64,000 nucleotides of DNA from an uncultured Prevotellaceae bacterium (GTDB lineage: Bacteria; Bacteroidota; Bacteroidia; Bacteroidales; Bacteroidaceae): positions 1 to 64,000 of the forward strand of contig CAMKEM010000004.1 in NCBI GenBank assembly GCA_946411565.1, in the 5' to 3' direction. Position 1 is the first letter of the stretch. Each line of letters starts with the position of its first letter. Below the pieces are notes generated by a model, which saw only the letters and a list, made by a program, of their open reading frames with translations, ran no database searches and had not been told where the DNA came from. The translations under genes were made by a program, and so were the position numbers. Below, piece after piece: positions 33,740 to 42,007 of this stretch.

Positions 33740-33855
33740 TTGCAAAAATCATGTGATAAATTTGGAGATATGAATGAAATTGTTTATTTTTGCACTCAGA
33801 ATTGCGAAAGCAAGGAATGTGAATTTTATTAACTGTGCATTAGCACTAAAAAACG

Positions 33856-34533
33856 ATGGAAAAAAATGCCAGAGCTAAACGAATATCACAAGGAACAAAT
33901 AAAGCAGAAGCAAATATTCATGGCCTTTATGAAGGCGCATCCTCTGTCGCAAGAAGAGTGCTTGAATCAATGCAGGCGCTTGCGGGAACAACGTCTTGCA
34001 AGGGAGTCCAGATCTCAGAATTAGAGAAATGGGCAAAAGCTAATGGATGTTGGATTGAAAAACCAGAATCACTTGGCATTTATGCAGATAGAGGCTCTGA
34101 GAATGAAGTCTATGTGTCGCATGATGGTACGGAGGTCATAAAGTATAATGACTTCAGGTATTCTGACGATAATTTAGAACCATTCTTTGAAAGATATGAA
34201 GCTCAGAATTATTATTTCCCTTATTGCGGCTACAATTTTATTGGCATGGGACGTAATAGGGATGGTAAGGTCTGTGCCGTTATGACGCAGCCCTTTATTG
34301 TTGCTGAGCGTGAGGCGACAGAAGAAGAGATTTCTAATGAAATGAATCGTATGGGATTCTGTACAGAATATGAAGGGGAATGCTATACGAACGGTTGTCA
34401 TGACATCTATGATGCATTGCCTAACAATGTCTTGCTTGGTGTGGATGGTCGTTTATATTTTATAGATACGATAATTTATAAGTCTTCAAAAGATAATATT
34501 TCTATTTACCGGAAACAGTCTCCCCGATTTTAG
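33856..34533 (+). CDS. Polyvalent-protein kinase-like domain protein
   Basis: A 225-residue protein resembling the putative polyvalent protein kinase domain seen in phage and conjugative elements of Bacteroidota. Visible features: ENEVYVSHDGTEVIKYNDFR (nucleotide-binding lobe-like), FIGMGRNRDGKVCAVMTQPF, and NNVLLGVDGRLYFIDTIIY, which matches the Asn and Asp of a kinase catalytic loop/DFG-like pair. The N-terminus is a helical segment (ARRVLESMQALAGTTS). After the stop the same frame continues open for 28 codons to 34620, perhaps a decayed extension. Probable transferred gene; substrate unknown. Confidence 0.6.
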   Translation: MEKNARAKRISQGTNKAEANIHGLYEGASSVARRVLESMQALAGTTSCKGVQISELEKWAKANGCWIEKPESLGIYADRGSENEVYVSHDGTEVIKYNDFRYSDDNLEPFFERYEAQNYYFPYCGYNFIGMGRNRDGKVCAVMTQPFIVAEREATEEEISNEMNRMGFCTEYEGECYTNGCHDIYDALPNNVLLGVDGRLYFIDTIIYKSSKDNISIYRKQSPRF

Positions 34534-34630
34534 AAATTACTTTTTCTTTGGGATAAATATACAGAAGGTTTCAAACAACAATTCCGTGAACACATCGGCA
34601 AGCGTATTGATGGTTAATGCATAGGGTATT

Positions 34631-34849
34631 ATGCTTTCTGTGCAAGGATGTGATTACTTTCTGTCTTATAACCGTGTTCCGTGGATGCAGAATGCGCCAA
34701 TCCGTAGTGTGTTGAATGTTCAGATGTCTGGTTCTGAGACTATTGAATGGCCAGACCTTGATGTTGATCTCGAAATAGATAGTCTTCGTCATCCAGAACG
34801 CTATCCGCTCGTAATCAAGCGGAATGCGTTGGATTATGTTGGGGATTAA
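34631..34849 (+). CDS. DUF2442-like small protein
   Basis: A 72-residue protein, MLSVQGCDYFLSYNRVPWMQ, with SVLNVQMSGSETIEWPDLDV followed by a conserved-looking DLEIDSLRHPERYPLVI end, similar in pattern to DUF2442 proteins that often sit beside DUF4160 partners in toxin-antitoxin-like pairs. No DUF4160-type partner is present here, so it may be an orphan. Confidence is limited by the short length. Confidence 0.55.
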   Translation: MLSVQGCDYFLSYNRVPWMQNAPIRSVLNVQMSGSETIEWPDLDVDLEIDSLRHPERYPLVIKRNALDYVGD

Positions 34850-35040
34850 CCTCCATATTTTTCTTGCATTAATGCGATATTAACGTGTTATTAGTGGAAA
34901 TTAATGTTTTCTAACGGAATTGGAACATTAATATCCGTTAATCTCACATTAATATCGCGTTAATTTTTTAGCAGCTAACTGATAAAATAACATAGTTTTA
35001 ATTTATCTAACTCACGTTATAAGGTAATTCGTAATTACGT

Positions 35041-35895
35041 TTACTTATAGCTCTCGTATGCCTTACCAAATGCTTCTTCCCCGCAATAGCTATCGTAAAG
35101 GGCGGTATCGCTAAGGCATAATTGCTGAGAAGAGACAATCTTATCACGACCTTGTCCTCTGCCATGAACCACAGAAAAGGCGTATGAATATTCTTCCGTA
35201 TCAGCAACCCTTACCGCCAATTTGCCGTCAATGTTGCATAATGAGAAGCGAGACATATTAGATAGGCTTTCAAGCACAGGAATCTCACCAATCTTTGTTG
35301 CATTTGTATTGTCAAGACTAACGACAATCGAACAGCACGTTGGATGTGCGATTTCCTCATCTAAAGCCGTTACACGCTTCTGTCTTAACAGAATCACCTG
35401 CAAACTGTCATTATTCGTCCAGCCCTCGTTATTTCGGCATATAATGGACGAAAGAATACGTTCCTCTGTCTGGTCGTTTATTTCCAAATCACCCACGTTA
35501 ATATCAGAAATAAACGCACCATCCCTGAACTCATAATTAACGGAAGTAATACGACCTTGAGCCACCACGTATGGAGCAAGCACAAACTTAAACGACTCTT
35601 TCTGTGCGTTTGTCAGCCAAACGGGAGTCTTCATAAGATTATAGCTTCGGAAAAAGCTCGACGCATTCTTATTGCCTATGATACCTTCAAAATTCTGCTG
35701 CAAATACCCCTTGATGTATTTGTAAGTGTTGAGGATATTATTCATCTTTATGCGCTGTTTCATCTGCGCCTCGGTCTTAGGGTTGCCCATCTTGGTTGGT
35801 TTAGACCTGCCAATAGTCTCACCATTCACCTCGTAATAAATGGTATTGACACTCTTTCCTGACACTTTCCCAAATGAAGATTTTACTTTAACCAT
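35041..35895 (-). CDS. DUF6266-like protein, copy 2
   Basis: A 284-residue paralog of 1590-2444. It begins MVKVKSSFGKVSGKSVNTIY and shares NPKTEAQMKQRIKMNN, the central QNFEGIIGNKNASSFFRSYN block and an almost unchanged C-terminus (VHGRGQGRDKIVSSQQLC). Differences cluster near residues 8-40 and 130-200. Nucleotide identity is especially high at both gene ends and in the upstream region through the -7 box, indicating recent duplication or gene conversion. Same uncertain DUF6266-like assignment; function unknown. Confidence 0.75.
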   Translation of the reverse strand: MVKVKSSFGKVSGKSVNTIYYEVNGETIGRSKPTKMGNPKTEAQMKQRIKMNNILNTYKYIKGYLQQNFEGIIGNKNASSFFRSYNLMKTPVWLTNAQKESFKFVLAPYVVAQGRITSVNYEFRDGAFISDINVGDLEINDQTEERILSSIICRNNEGWTNNDSLQVILLRQKRVTALDEEIAHPTCCSIVVSLDNTNATKIGEIPVLESLSNMSRFSLCNIDGKLAVRVADTEEYSYAFSVVHGRGQGRDKIVSSQQLCLSDTALYDSYCGEEAFGKAYESYK

Positions 35896-35978
35896 ATCTT
35901 TTCCTTTCTAAAATAATTAGTTCTTATTCTTAACATACTCCATCACTTCACCATCGTTTGTCCATAGATACTCCATCG

Positions 35979-36051
35979 AAACGATGGACTTGCGATGGAG
36001 TAACGATGGAGTAACGATGGAGTATCTACCTTGTTACTGCCTGCAAAGATA
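35979..36051 (-). promoter_or_regulatory. Promoter and 11-bp tandem repeats of DUF6266-like copy 2
   Basis: The -7 box is the complement of CAAAGATA at 36044-36051. Tandem units GTAACGATGGA occupy about 35990-36022. Flanks are the same as in copy 1 (TGCAAAGATACTACTTTTTC) but the repeat unit is different and is uniform within this copy. Confidence 0.6.
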
Positions 36052-36378
36052 CTACTTTTTCCGGAAGAAAAAGAAATCAAAAGCACAAAAAATGTAAAAA
36101 TGCTCATAGAATCTCTTTTTTGCTAATTTTCCAGACTATAGTTGCCTCTCTAATTTTGGAGAAATATGTAATATATCAGCGTTTCCATGTGTAAAAATAA
36201 AAAAACTTACCCTGAGTGCGCTGTTCCTATGGGAAGCAGGGTAAGTATGTTGTTGCAAGGATAAGAAGAAATTTTCATTTTTGCAAATTCTTTACTGAGA
36301 AAATGAGGAAAACACATTGTTTTGAGCCAGAGATAAAGGAAAAATATGCTTAAAATGAAAATTCATTGATAATTTCTG

Positions 36379-36715
36379 TTGTCATTTCAAAAAAAATGTT
36401 TATATTTGCAACGTCATAACCAGTTAATGGTATGACACCATAATAAAGAAAAGCGTCACTCACGCTTTGTCAATTGTCTAATTGAAACGTCGGAACTTTC
36501 AGTTGAGAATCAATGACAAATGTCAGAAGTGGATGCTTACGGGTATGTGTGAACAATATCCGGAGTGTGCGATAGCGAAAGCTTTTCTGCACACTTTTTG
36601 GGTATATTAGTTTATCATACAAGCGTAGGTGCTACTCTCTCTCGTCAATTCTCAGGGTTTCCGACGACCTCAATTAGTGGACGAGTAGAAGTGGATACCT
36701 ACGTTCTTCTTTTTT
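36379..36715 (+). ncRNA. Structured leader or small RNA with two terminator-like hairpins
   Basis: Promoter: TTG 36379-36381 and TATATTTG 36401-36408. The next ~300 nt hold successive hairpins: AAAGCGT/ACGCTTT (about 36450-36469); AGTGTGC (36564-36570)/GCACACT (36589-36595) followed by TTTT; and a long compound stem CGTAGGT (36624-36630)/ACCTACG (36697-36703) with inner CTACTC/GAGTAG and TCGTC/GACGA pairs, followed by TTCTTCTTTTTTG. The coding gene starts at 36779. It may be a 5' regulatory leader (attenuator) or an independent RNA. A short ORF within it is likely chance. Confidence 0.6.
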
Positions 36716-36778
36716 GTGGTAAACCTTATCTATTAATACCGCCTTAATCAGGTATCTTTTGGCACAAAATAAATCAAT

Positions 36779-37354
36779 ATGAAAAAGTTATTCTACATCT
36801 TAGTGACAATGCTTACAATGGTAAGCCTTAATTCAATGGCTGATGATGAGTATAAACTCTATCTCCACAACAATTACCCCAACTCCAACGGAGAATTTGT
36901 CAATAGAGAAGAAATAAGTGAAACATACTGGGTTAAATTATACGATTTCATCAATTGGCATACCCTTTACACAGATAGTGCAAAGACAAAGTGGTTCACG
37001 TACACCAACGATATGTTTCCAACTTGTGAGGGCTATGAGTTTGAGGGCTATTATCATGAATACAATGACTGGCAAGAAGACGAAAAAGCCTTTTACATGG
37101 TCACTTGGTCTGATACTAAAGTAACAGAACCTGATTTTGGCACTTGTATGTGGAACGTTAAGAAATATTTTGGTACAACCGAAGTGCATCTTTATGCTCA
37201 CTGGAAGAAAATAGAGAATAACACAGGCATAAATCAGATTGAAAGTGTACGGGGAGCAGGGGACATATATACTCTTAATGGTGTGAAGATTAAGGAAATC
37301 ACACAGAGCGGAGTTTATATAGTAAACGGCAAAAAAATATATGTCAAAAAATAA
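36779..37354 (+). CDS. Secreted protein with Listeria-Bacteroides-type repeat
   Basis: A 191-residue protein with a signal peptide (about 1-21, LNSMAD). The middle carries one degenerate Listeria-Bacteroides (InlB B-repeat/Flg_new) unit: PTCEGYEFEGYYHEYNDWQE, then EVHLYAHWKK. The C-terminus DIYTLNGVKIKEITQSGVYI then VNGKKIYVKK is a typical type IX secretion-like sorting tail of Bacteroidota, so export to the surface is likely. It follows the structured leader at 36379-36715 and ends at a terminator. Confidence 0.75.
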   Translation: MKKLFYILVTMLTMVSLNSMADDEYKLYLHNNYPNSNGEFVNREEISETYWVKLYDFINWHTLYTDSAKTKWFTYTNDMFPTCEGYEFEGYYHEYNDWQEDEKAFYMVTWSDTKVTEPDFGTCMWNVKKYFGTTEVHLYAHWKKIENNTGINQIESVRGAGDIYTLNGVKIKEITQSGVYIVNGKKIYVKK

Positions 37355-37365
37355 TAACTACTTTC

Positions 37366-37396
37366 AAAGGCTCACATTACGTGAGCCTTTCTTTTT
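37366..37396 (+). terminator. Intrinsic terminator
   Basis: AAAGGCTCAC (37366-37375) pairs with GTGAGCCTTT (37381-37390), then CTTTTTG. It nearly copies the hairpin at 4148-4176. Confidence 0.85.
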
Positions 37397-37490
37397 GTTA
37401 AAGAGATTCTATATTTTTACTCGTGATTGAAATTTGTACAATATAGAAAATCTGTGGTCAATAAGGAAGTTCGAGCGAGAGGGGCAATAA

Positions 37491-37616
37491 TGCAATTATT
37501 ATGGTGGAAGAGTGTATAGAATACACGGTTTTGTGCTGTTATTATCTTAAAAAGTGTTGGATAAACAAAATATCATCATGATTTCTTGTTTTCTCGGGAA
37601 AAAAAGTGTATTTTTG
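37491..37616 (+). promoter_or_regulatory. Spacer with toxin-gene-end repeat and operon promoter
   Basis: TGGTGGAAGAGTGTATAGAA with flanks at 37491-37524 repeats 4994-5027. Further on, TATTTTTG at 37609-37616 with TTG about 20 bp upstream is the likely promoter of the aryl-polyene operon beginning with the UpxY-like gene. Confidence 0.65.
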
Positions 37617-37660
37617 CGAAATATTTCCGACGAATGTAAGTAGAAAACATTGTCGGATGT

Positions 37661-38422
37661 ATGACATATAGCTTTTTTTTGACATTATCTGTCTATAAAA
37701 ACATTTGTATCATTCCTGATATGTCAATATCTTCTGTCGCATTGGTTAATGGGCAGAAAAACTCCTGTTTAGGAGTCAAATTTCGAGAAAATGTAGCAGA
37801 AAATGCTACCTCCTCCTACCAAAAGTCATTTGAAGGGGTGTCCCCCAATTGTGCGCATACGTCAAGTGCGGAAAGCAAGTGGTATCTGATGCGTGCTGCC
37901 TATGGTCAGGAGAAGAAGGCTGAGGAGATTCTGATGCAAATGGAGGGCGTGGAAAAGGCGTATGTTCCGCAATGGTACAAGGAGCGTGCCTTTGGTGGAA
38001 AGAAGAAGAGAATACTCGTAAGTATAATTCCCAATAACATTTTTGTAAGGAGTTCGGAGCGTGTGCTTGCCAATGTGGTGGGCAGAGAGCCGTTGGCGTT
38101 CCTGCATTTCAGCTATCAGCCACACAAGGATGAGTTTGGCAGACCTATCGGTACTGGTCGAATTCCTGTGGTGATTCCTGACAGGCAGATGGACTCTTTC
38201 ATTAGGTGGGTGGATGCTGATGCCGAGGATAAGATCTTTAGGCAGACTTCATTCATCTTTAAGGAAAATGATCTTGTAAGAGTTACCGAGGGCGTGTTTG
38301 AAGGACTTGTAGGGCATATCGTCCGCCTAAAGGGACAGACACGTGTCGGGGTGAATATTGACGGTATAGGGTTTATCTCTACTGCATATATTCCGAAGAA
38401 TTGTTTGGAGAAGATAGATTAA
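37661..38422 (+). CDS. UpxY-family (NusG-like) transcription antiterminator
   Basis: A 253-residue NusG paralog of the UpxY type. The NGN domain begins about residue 70 (SKWYLMRAAYGQEKKAEEIL) and includes VPQWYKERAFGGKKKRILVS and FVRSSERVLANVVG; a KOW-like C-terminal domain follows (ENDLVRVTEGVFEGLVGHIV). The first ~65 residues are a poorly conserved extension; Met21 (37721) may be the true start. UpxY proteins antiterminate the long capsule operon they head. Here the gene is first before a 25-kb aryl-polyene operon, so it probably keeps RNA polymerase going through that operon. Confidence 0.88.
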   Translation: MTYSFFLTLSVYKNICIIPDMSISSVALVNGQKNSCLGVKFRENVAENATSSYQKSFEGVSPNCAHTSSAESKWYLMRAAYGQEKKAEEILMQMEGVEKAYVPQWYKERAFGGKKKRILVSIIPNNIFVRSSERVLANVVGREPLAFLHFSYQPHKDEFGRPIGTGRIPVVIPDRQMDSFIRWVDADAEDKIFRQTSFIFKENDLVRVTEGVFEGLVGHIVRLKGQTRVGVNIDGIGFISTAYIPKNCLEKID

Positions 38423-38429
38423 AGAGCGG

Positions 38430-38578
38430 CCCCTAACGGCCCCTCACCCGTCCTACGGACACCCTCTCCCCAAGGGGCGAGGGAAAAGTTAGTAAAAATT
38501 CCACATAAGCGAATAAATGTAATATCCCCCTCGCCCCTTGGGGAGAGGATGCCCGCAGGGCAGGTGAGGGGCTGTTTT
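38430..38578. repeat. ~150-bp palindromic GC element
   Basis: Left arm CCCCTCACCCGTCCTACGG...CTCTCCCCAAGGGGCGAGGG (about 38440-38484) and right arm CCCTCGCCCCTTGGGGAGAG...GCAGGTGAGGGGC (about 38528-38573) are inverted copies. A half copy lies at 24053-24095. It separates the antiterminator gene from the first biosynthetic gene and could act as a terminator or pause site for the antiterminator to overcome. Confidence 0.8.
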
Positions 38579-38589
38579 TAGATTTATAT

Positions 38590-39318
38590 ATGAAATATGC
38601 ACTTGTGACTGGAGGATCCAGAGGTCTGGGCAGGGCTGTATGCCTTGCTGTGGCAGAGATGGGGATTCCTGTAATAATAAATTATCAGAGAAATAAAGAG
38701 GCGGCTGAGGCGGTAAAGGCTGAGGTTGAGGCGAATGGCGGTAATGCAGAGTTGATGCAGTTTGACGTTGCAGATAAGGCTCAGGTTGATGCTGCTCTCG
38801 ATGGTTGGGAGGCTAATCATCCAGAAGACTATATCGCCTATCTCGTGAATAATGCAGGTGTCAGAAAAGATAATCTTATGTTTATGATGCCTGAGGCTGA
38901 CTGGCACGCTGTGCTTAATGTTACACTCAATGGTTTCTATAATGTCACAAGTCATCTTCTCACAAAGATGATGATGCGCAAGCATGGTGGTAGTATTGTC
39001 AATATGGCTTCTCTTTCAGGATTGAAGGGAATGCCTGGTCAGGTGAACTATAGTGCTGCTAAGGCTGCTCTTATTGGTGCTACCAAGGCTCTTGCACAAG
39101 AAACTGCTGCGAGAAACGTGACTGTGAATGCCGTTGCTCCTGGTTTTATCGAGACTGATATGACCAAGGATCTGCCACAGGATGAGCTGAAGAAGCTTGT
39201 GCCTATGAACAGATTTGGCAAGCCAGAGGAGGTCGCTGCCCTTGTGAAGTTCCTTCTTTCTGATGCTGCTTCATATATCACGGGTGAGTGTATTTCGATT
39301 AATGGAGGACTTCTTTAA
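38590..39318 (+). CDS. 3-ketoacyl-ACP reductase of the aryl-polyene cluster (FabG-like)
   Basis: A 242-residue short-chain dehydrogenase. NADPH site GGSRGLGRAVCLAVAEMG (about 7-24), LVNNAGVRKDNLM (about 84), catalytic Ser141, Tyr154 and Lys158 (SxxxxxKxxxxxxxYSAAK spacing), and a FabG-like C-terminus ITGECISINGGLL. It would reduce the beta-keto group in each chain-extension round. First biosynthetic gene of the operon. Confidence 0.92.
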   Translation: MKYALVTGGSRGLGRAVCLAVAEMGIPVIINYQRNKEAAEAVKAEVEANGGNAELMQFDVADKAQVDAALDGWEANHPEDYIAYLVNNAGVRKDNLMFMMPEADWHAVLNVTLNGFYNVTSHLLTKMMMRKHGGSIVNMASLSGLKGMPGQVNYSAAKAALIGATKALAQETAARNVTVNAVAPGFIETDMTKDLPQDELKKLVPMNRFGKPEEVAALVKFLLSDAASYITGECISINGGLL

Positions 39319-39518
39319 ATGAAAAATGAAAAGTGAAAAATTATAAAATACAAGTTGGTATTTGAGTGAATAGTGAATAACGAATAGATAATAATACTAA
39401 ATACTGGCGGACGCCCTTGTGCAAGCATTATTCTGGTGGCTACAAGTATTTTTCACTATTCACTTACAATTGTAATCTGTATTTTTCATTGTTCATTTTT
39501 AATTTTATAATTTAAATT
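39319..39518. repeat. AT-rich inverted repeat spacer
   Basis: AAATGAAAAATGAAAAGTGA near 39319 faces ATTTTTCATTGTTCATTTTT near 39481, and TATTTGAGTGAATAGTGAAT faces TTTTTCACTATTCACTTACA. Same type as 7719-7830. Confidence 0.65.
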
Positions 39519-40742
39519 ATGTCAAAGCGAGTCGTAATAACAGGTATGGGCATATGGTCTTGCCTGGGTACAACAATAGAAGAGGTGAAGAACTCTCTTT
39601 ATGAGGGTAAGTCGGGTATCGGACTTGAGAAAGAGCGTCTGGAATATGGATATCAGTCAGCTCTGACAGGTATTGTTGAGCAGCCAAAGCTCAAGGGACT
39701 TATCGACCGCCATATGCGTAGAGGCTTCTCTGAGGAGGCAGAATATGCATATATGGCTTCTCGTCAGGCTTTCGAGATGGCAGAGATAAGCGATGAGTAT
39801 CTGTTGCAGAATGAGGTTGGCTGTATCTTTGGTAATGACTCTTCGGCAAAGCCTGTTATTGAGTCGGCTAAGATTATGGAAGAGAAGCGTGATACTGAGC
39901 TTCTTGGTCAGAACTTCATCTTCCAGGCGATGAACTCAACCGTCAATATGAATATGAGTACGGTTTTCCATTTGAGAGGCGTGAACTTCAGCGTAAGTGC
40001 TGCTTGTGCAAGTGGTAGTCACTCTATAGGTTTGGCTTATATGCTCATCAAGCAGGGCCTTCAGGATATGGTGCTCTGTGGAGGTGCTCAGGAAGTGAAC
40101 TATTATTCTATGGCTTCTTTCGATGCCCTTGGAGCTTTCTCAAAGCGTATGGATGAGCCAACAAAGGCTTCACGTCCTTTTGAGCGTGATCGTGACGGCT
40201 TGATTCCAAGTGGTGGAGCGGCTGCTCTTGTGCTTGAGGATTATGATCATGCTGTGGCTCGTGGTGCAAAGATAATAGCAGAGGTTGTGGGCTATGGTTT
40301 CTCTTCAAATGGTACGGCTGTTATTAGTCAGCCAAGCGATGAGGGTAGTGTTATTGCTATGTCACGTGCCTTGAAGGATGCTGGTATTGATGTGAAGGAT
40401 GTTGACTATATCAACGCTCATGCTACAAGTACCCGTCAGGGAGATATGTATGAGGCTATTGCTTTGGATCGTATGTTCCATGGACAACATGCCCTTATAA
40501 GTTCAACAAAGGGAATGACAGGTCATGAGTGCTGGATGGCAGGTGCTTCTGAGATTGTATATTCTGCTATTATGATGCAGAATAACTTTGTTGCTCCTAA
40601 TATCAATTTTGAGAATCCTGACGAGCATTCTGCAAAACTGAATATCGCAGCTAAGACCGTTGATACCGAGGTTAATGTTGTTCTCAGCAACTCTTTCGGT
40701 TTCGGCGGAACAAATAGTGCGCTTGTGATTAAAAAAGTTTAG
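39519..40742 (+). CDS. Beta-ketoacyl-ACP synthase (FabF/FabB-like)
   Basis: A 407-residue ketosynthase with the intact Cys-His-His triad: Cys163 in VSAACASGS, His301 in INAHATST, His336 in KGMTGHECW. C-terminus NSFGFGGTNSALVIKK is canonical. It would perform decarboxylative condensation of malonyl-ACP in aryl-polyene assembly. It is one of three ketosynthases here and the only one without a C-terminal extension. It follows the FabG gene after an AT-rich spacer. Confidence 0.93.
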   Translation: MSKRVVITGMGIWSCLGTTIEEVKNSLYEGKSGIGLEKERLEYGYQSALTGIVEQPKLKGLIDRHMRRGFSEEAEYAYMASRQAFEMAEISDEYLLQNEVGCIFGNDSSAKPVIESAKIMEEKRDTELLGQNFIFQAMNSTVNMNMSTVFHLRGVNFSVSAACASGSHSIGLAYMLIKQGLQDMVLCGGAQEVNYYSMASFDALGAFSKRMDEPTKASRPFERDRDGLIPSGGAAALVLEDYDHAVARGAKIIAEVVGYGFSSNGTAVISQPSDEGSVIAMSRALKDAGIDVKDVDYINAHATSTRQGDMYEAIALDRMFHGQHALISSTKGMTGHECWMAGASEIVYSAIMMQNNFVAPNINFENPDEHSAKLNIAAKTVDTEVNVVLSNSFGFGGTNSALVIKKV

Positions 40743-40798
40743 AGAATTGAGGTTAGAGGTTAGAGATTAAGATATTAAGAATTTAAATACTAAAATTT

Positions 40799-41358
40799 AT
40801 GAAAAAGATTATTTTCCTGTTTGTTGCTCTTCTTTCAGTAATAACAATGTCTGCTAAGGACGATGTGACGGTAAAGAGCGGTTCTCTTGCAGAGGTTAAG
40901 GCTGCTGGTAGTCTTTTGTGTATATTGTTTGGGATTATTCTTCTGCTACATTGGAGGGCAAGAATGTTGATGCGTTCCTCAAAGAAAAAGGTGCAGATTG
41001 GGTAGCTGGCTATCCACAGGAACTTGCAGAGGCAGAAGCCGAGTTTGCAAAAGCTCTTGGTAAGAGCAAATTCGTTAATGTAACAACTGAAAAAGATCAG
41101 GCTCAGTATATCATTACTATTAAGGTGAAGGATTTCAACTACGGTAATACCGCCGTTGCTGTATGGGTTGGTATGGGTGCTGGTGATGCTCACTTTAACG
41201 CTACTGTGGAATTTACCAAGAATGGCAGTAAAGAAACTGTCGCTGTGCTTGATGCTGATGGTGTTCCTGGTGGTGGTTTTGGTAATGAGGCTCGTCGTAG
41301 AGATGCATACGAGGAACTTGGTGAGTGTTTAGTGAAGATTATCAAGAAAGCAAAGTAA
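40799..41358 (+). pseudogene. Frameshifted small secreted protein
   Basis: Two overlapping frames make one gene. The first (from 40799) has a signal peptide and runs MKKIIFLFVALLSVITMSAK...AEVKAAGSL; the second carries VWDYSSATLEGKNVDAFLKE through to ECLVKIIKKAK (stop 41358). The shift lies at the T run 40914-40917: one extra T would restore ...GSLFVYIVWDYSS. So either a 1-base deletion has broken the gene, a sequencing error exists, or slippage repairs it. The restored protein (about 186 residues) resembles DUF4410-like secreted proteins only vaguely. It lies between ketosynthase and other envelope genes. Confidence 0.7.
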
Positions 41359-41468
41359 TGACTAATTACTAATTACGAATTACTTGATTGGCTTTATTCG
41401 CTAATTGGGTGTTTGTGATTGATTATTGTAAATAGATAATTAGTAATTTGTAATTCGTAATTAATAAA
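41359..41468. repeat. AT inverted repeat spacer
   Basis: GACTAATTACTAATTACGAA (about 41359-41378) pairs with AATTAGTAATTTGTAATTCG (about 41437-41456). Similar sequence occurs at 54841. Confidence 0.6.
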
Positions 41469-41969
41469 ATGAGAAGGATTTTATTTGTCATTTTTGCGTG
41501 TCTGTCTCTTTGTTGCTATGCGCAGGTGCCATTCAACAATGAGGTGGTGACAGGTTCCTTTTCTTCTTTGAAAGGACAGTCTGCTAATCTGGAAATTGTT
41601 TATAACAAGATTCATGGCATGCCAGAGGCTGACTTTGCTGCTTATGAGAAGGACTGGAATGTGGATAAGCCTGAGATTGAGAGTATAATCTGGTCGAAGG
41701 CTAATGATGGCGTAAAGTCATTGTGCCATCTGAACATGGGCAATAAGGCAGAGCAGACTGTAAGAATCGTGGTAAACTCTGTCAGCGTAAAGGGTGACTA
41801 TTCCTTTGAGATTCAGTTTCTTGACAAGAGCGAGAAGGTTCTCGGTAAGATAGAAGGCTTGTTTGGCAAGGGCGGAATGTTCGGTACTAAACTGAATCTT
41901 ATCAAGGATGGTGCCAAGAGCACGGGTAAGAGGACAGGTGCTCTGCTGAGGAAATATATTAATAAGTAG
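41469..41969 (+). CDS. Secreted hypothetical protein of the aryl-polyene operon
   Basis: A 166-residue protein with signal peptide (about 1-18, CCYAQ). No family recognised. The middle has LEIVYNKIHGMPEADFAAYE and a Gly-rich C-terminal stretch (KIEGLFGKGGMFGTKLNLIK) ending RTGALLRKYINK. It lies between two other small exported proteins, suggesting an envelope role, perhaps in placing the pigment in the outer membrane. This is inference from position. Confidence 0.6.
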   Translation: MRRILFVIFACLSLCCYAQVPFNNEVVTGSFSSLKGQSANLEIVYNKIHGMPEADFAAYEKDWNVDKPEIESIIWSKANDGVKSLCHLNMGNKAEQTVRIVVNSVSVKGDYSFEIQFLDKSEKVLGKIEGLFGKGGMFGTKLNLIKDGAKSTGKRTGALLRKYINK

Positions 41970-42007
41970 CTCCTAACCCAATAGGGAAAGGTATTTATAT
42001 AGAAAGA

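Noticed and set aside
36565..36747. ORF of 60 codons before the gene at 36779
   Set aside because: It lies fully inside the hairpin-rich leader, uses the stems as codons, has no family features and no separate start signals.
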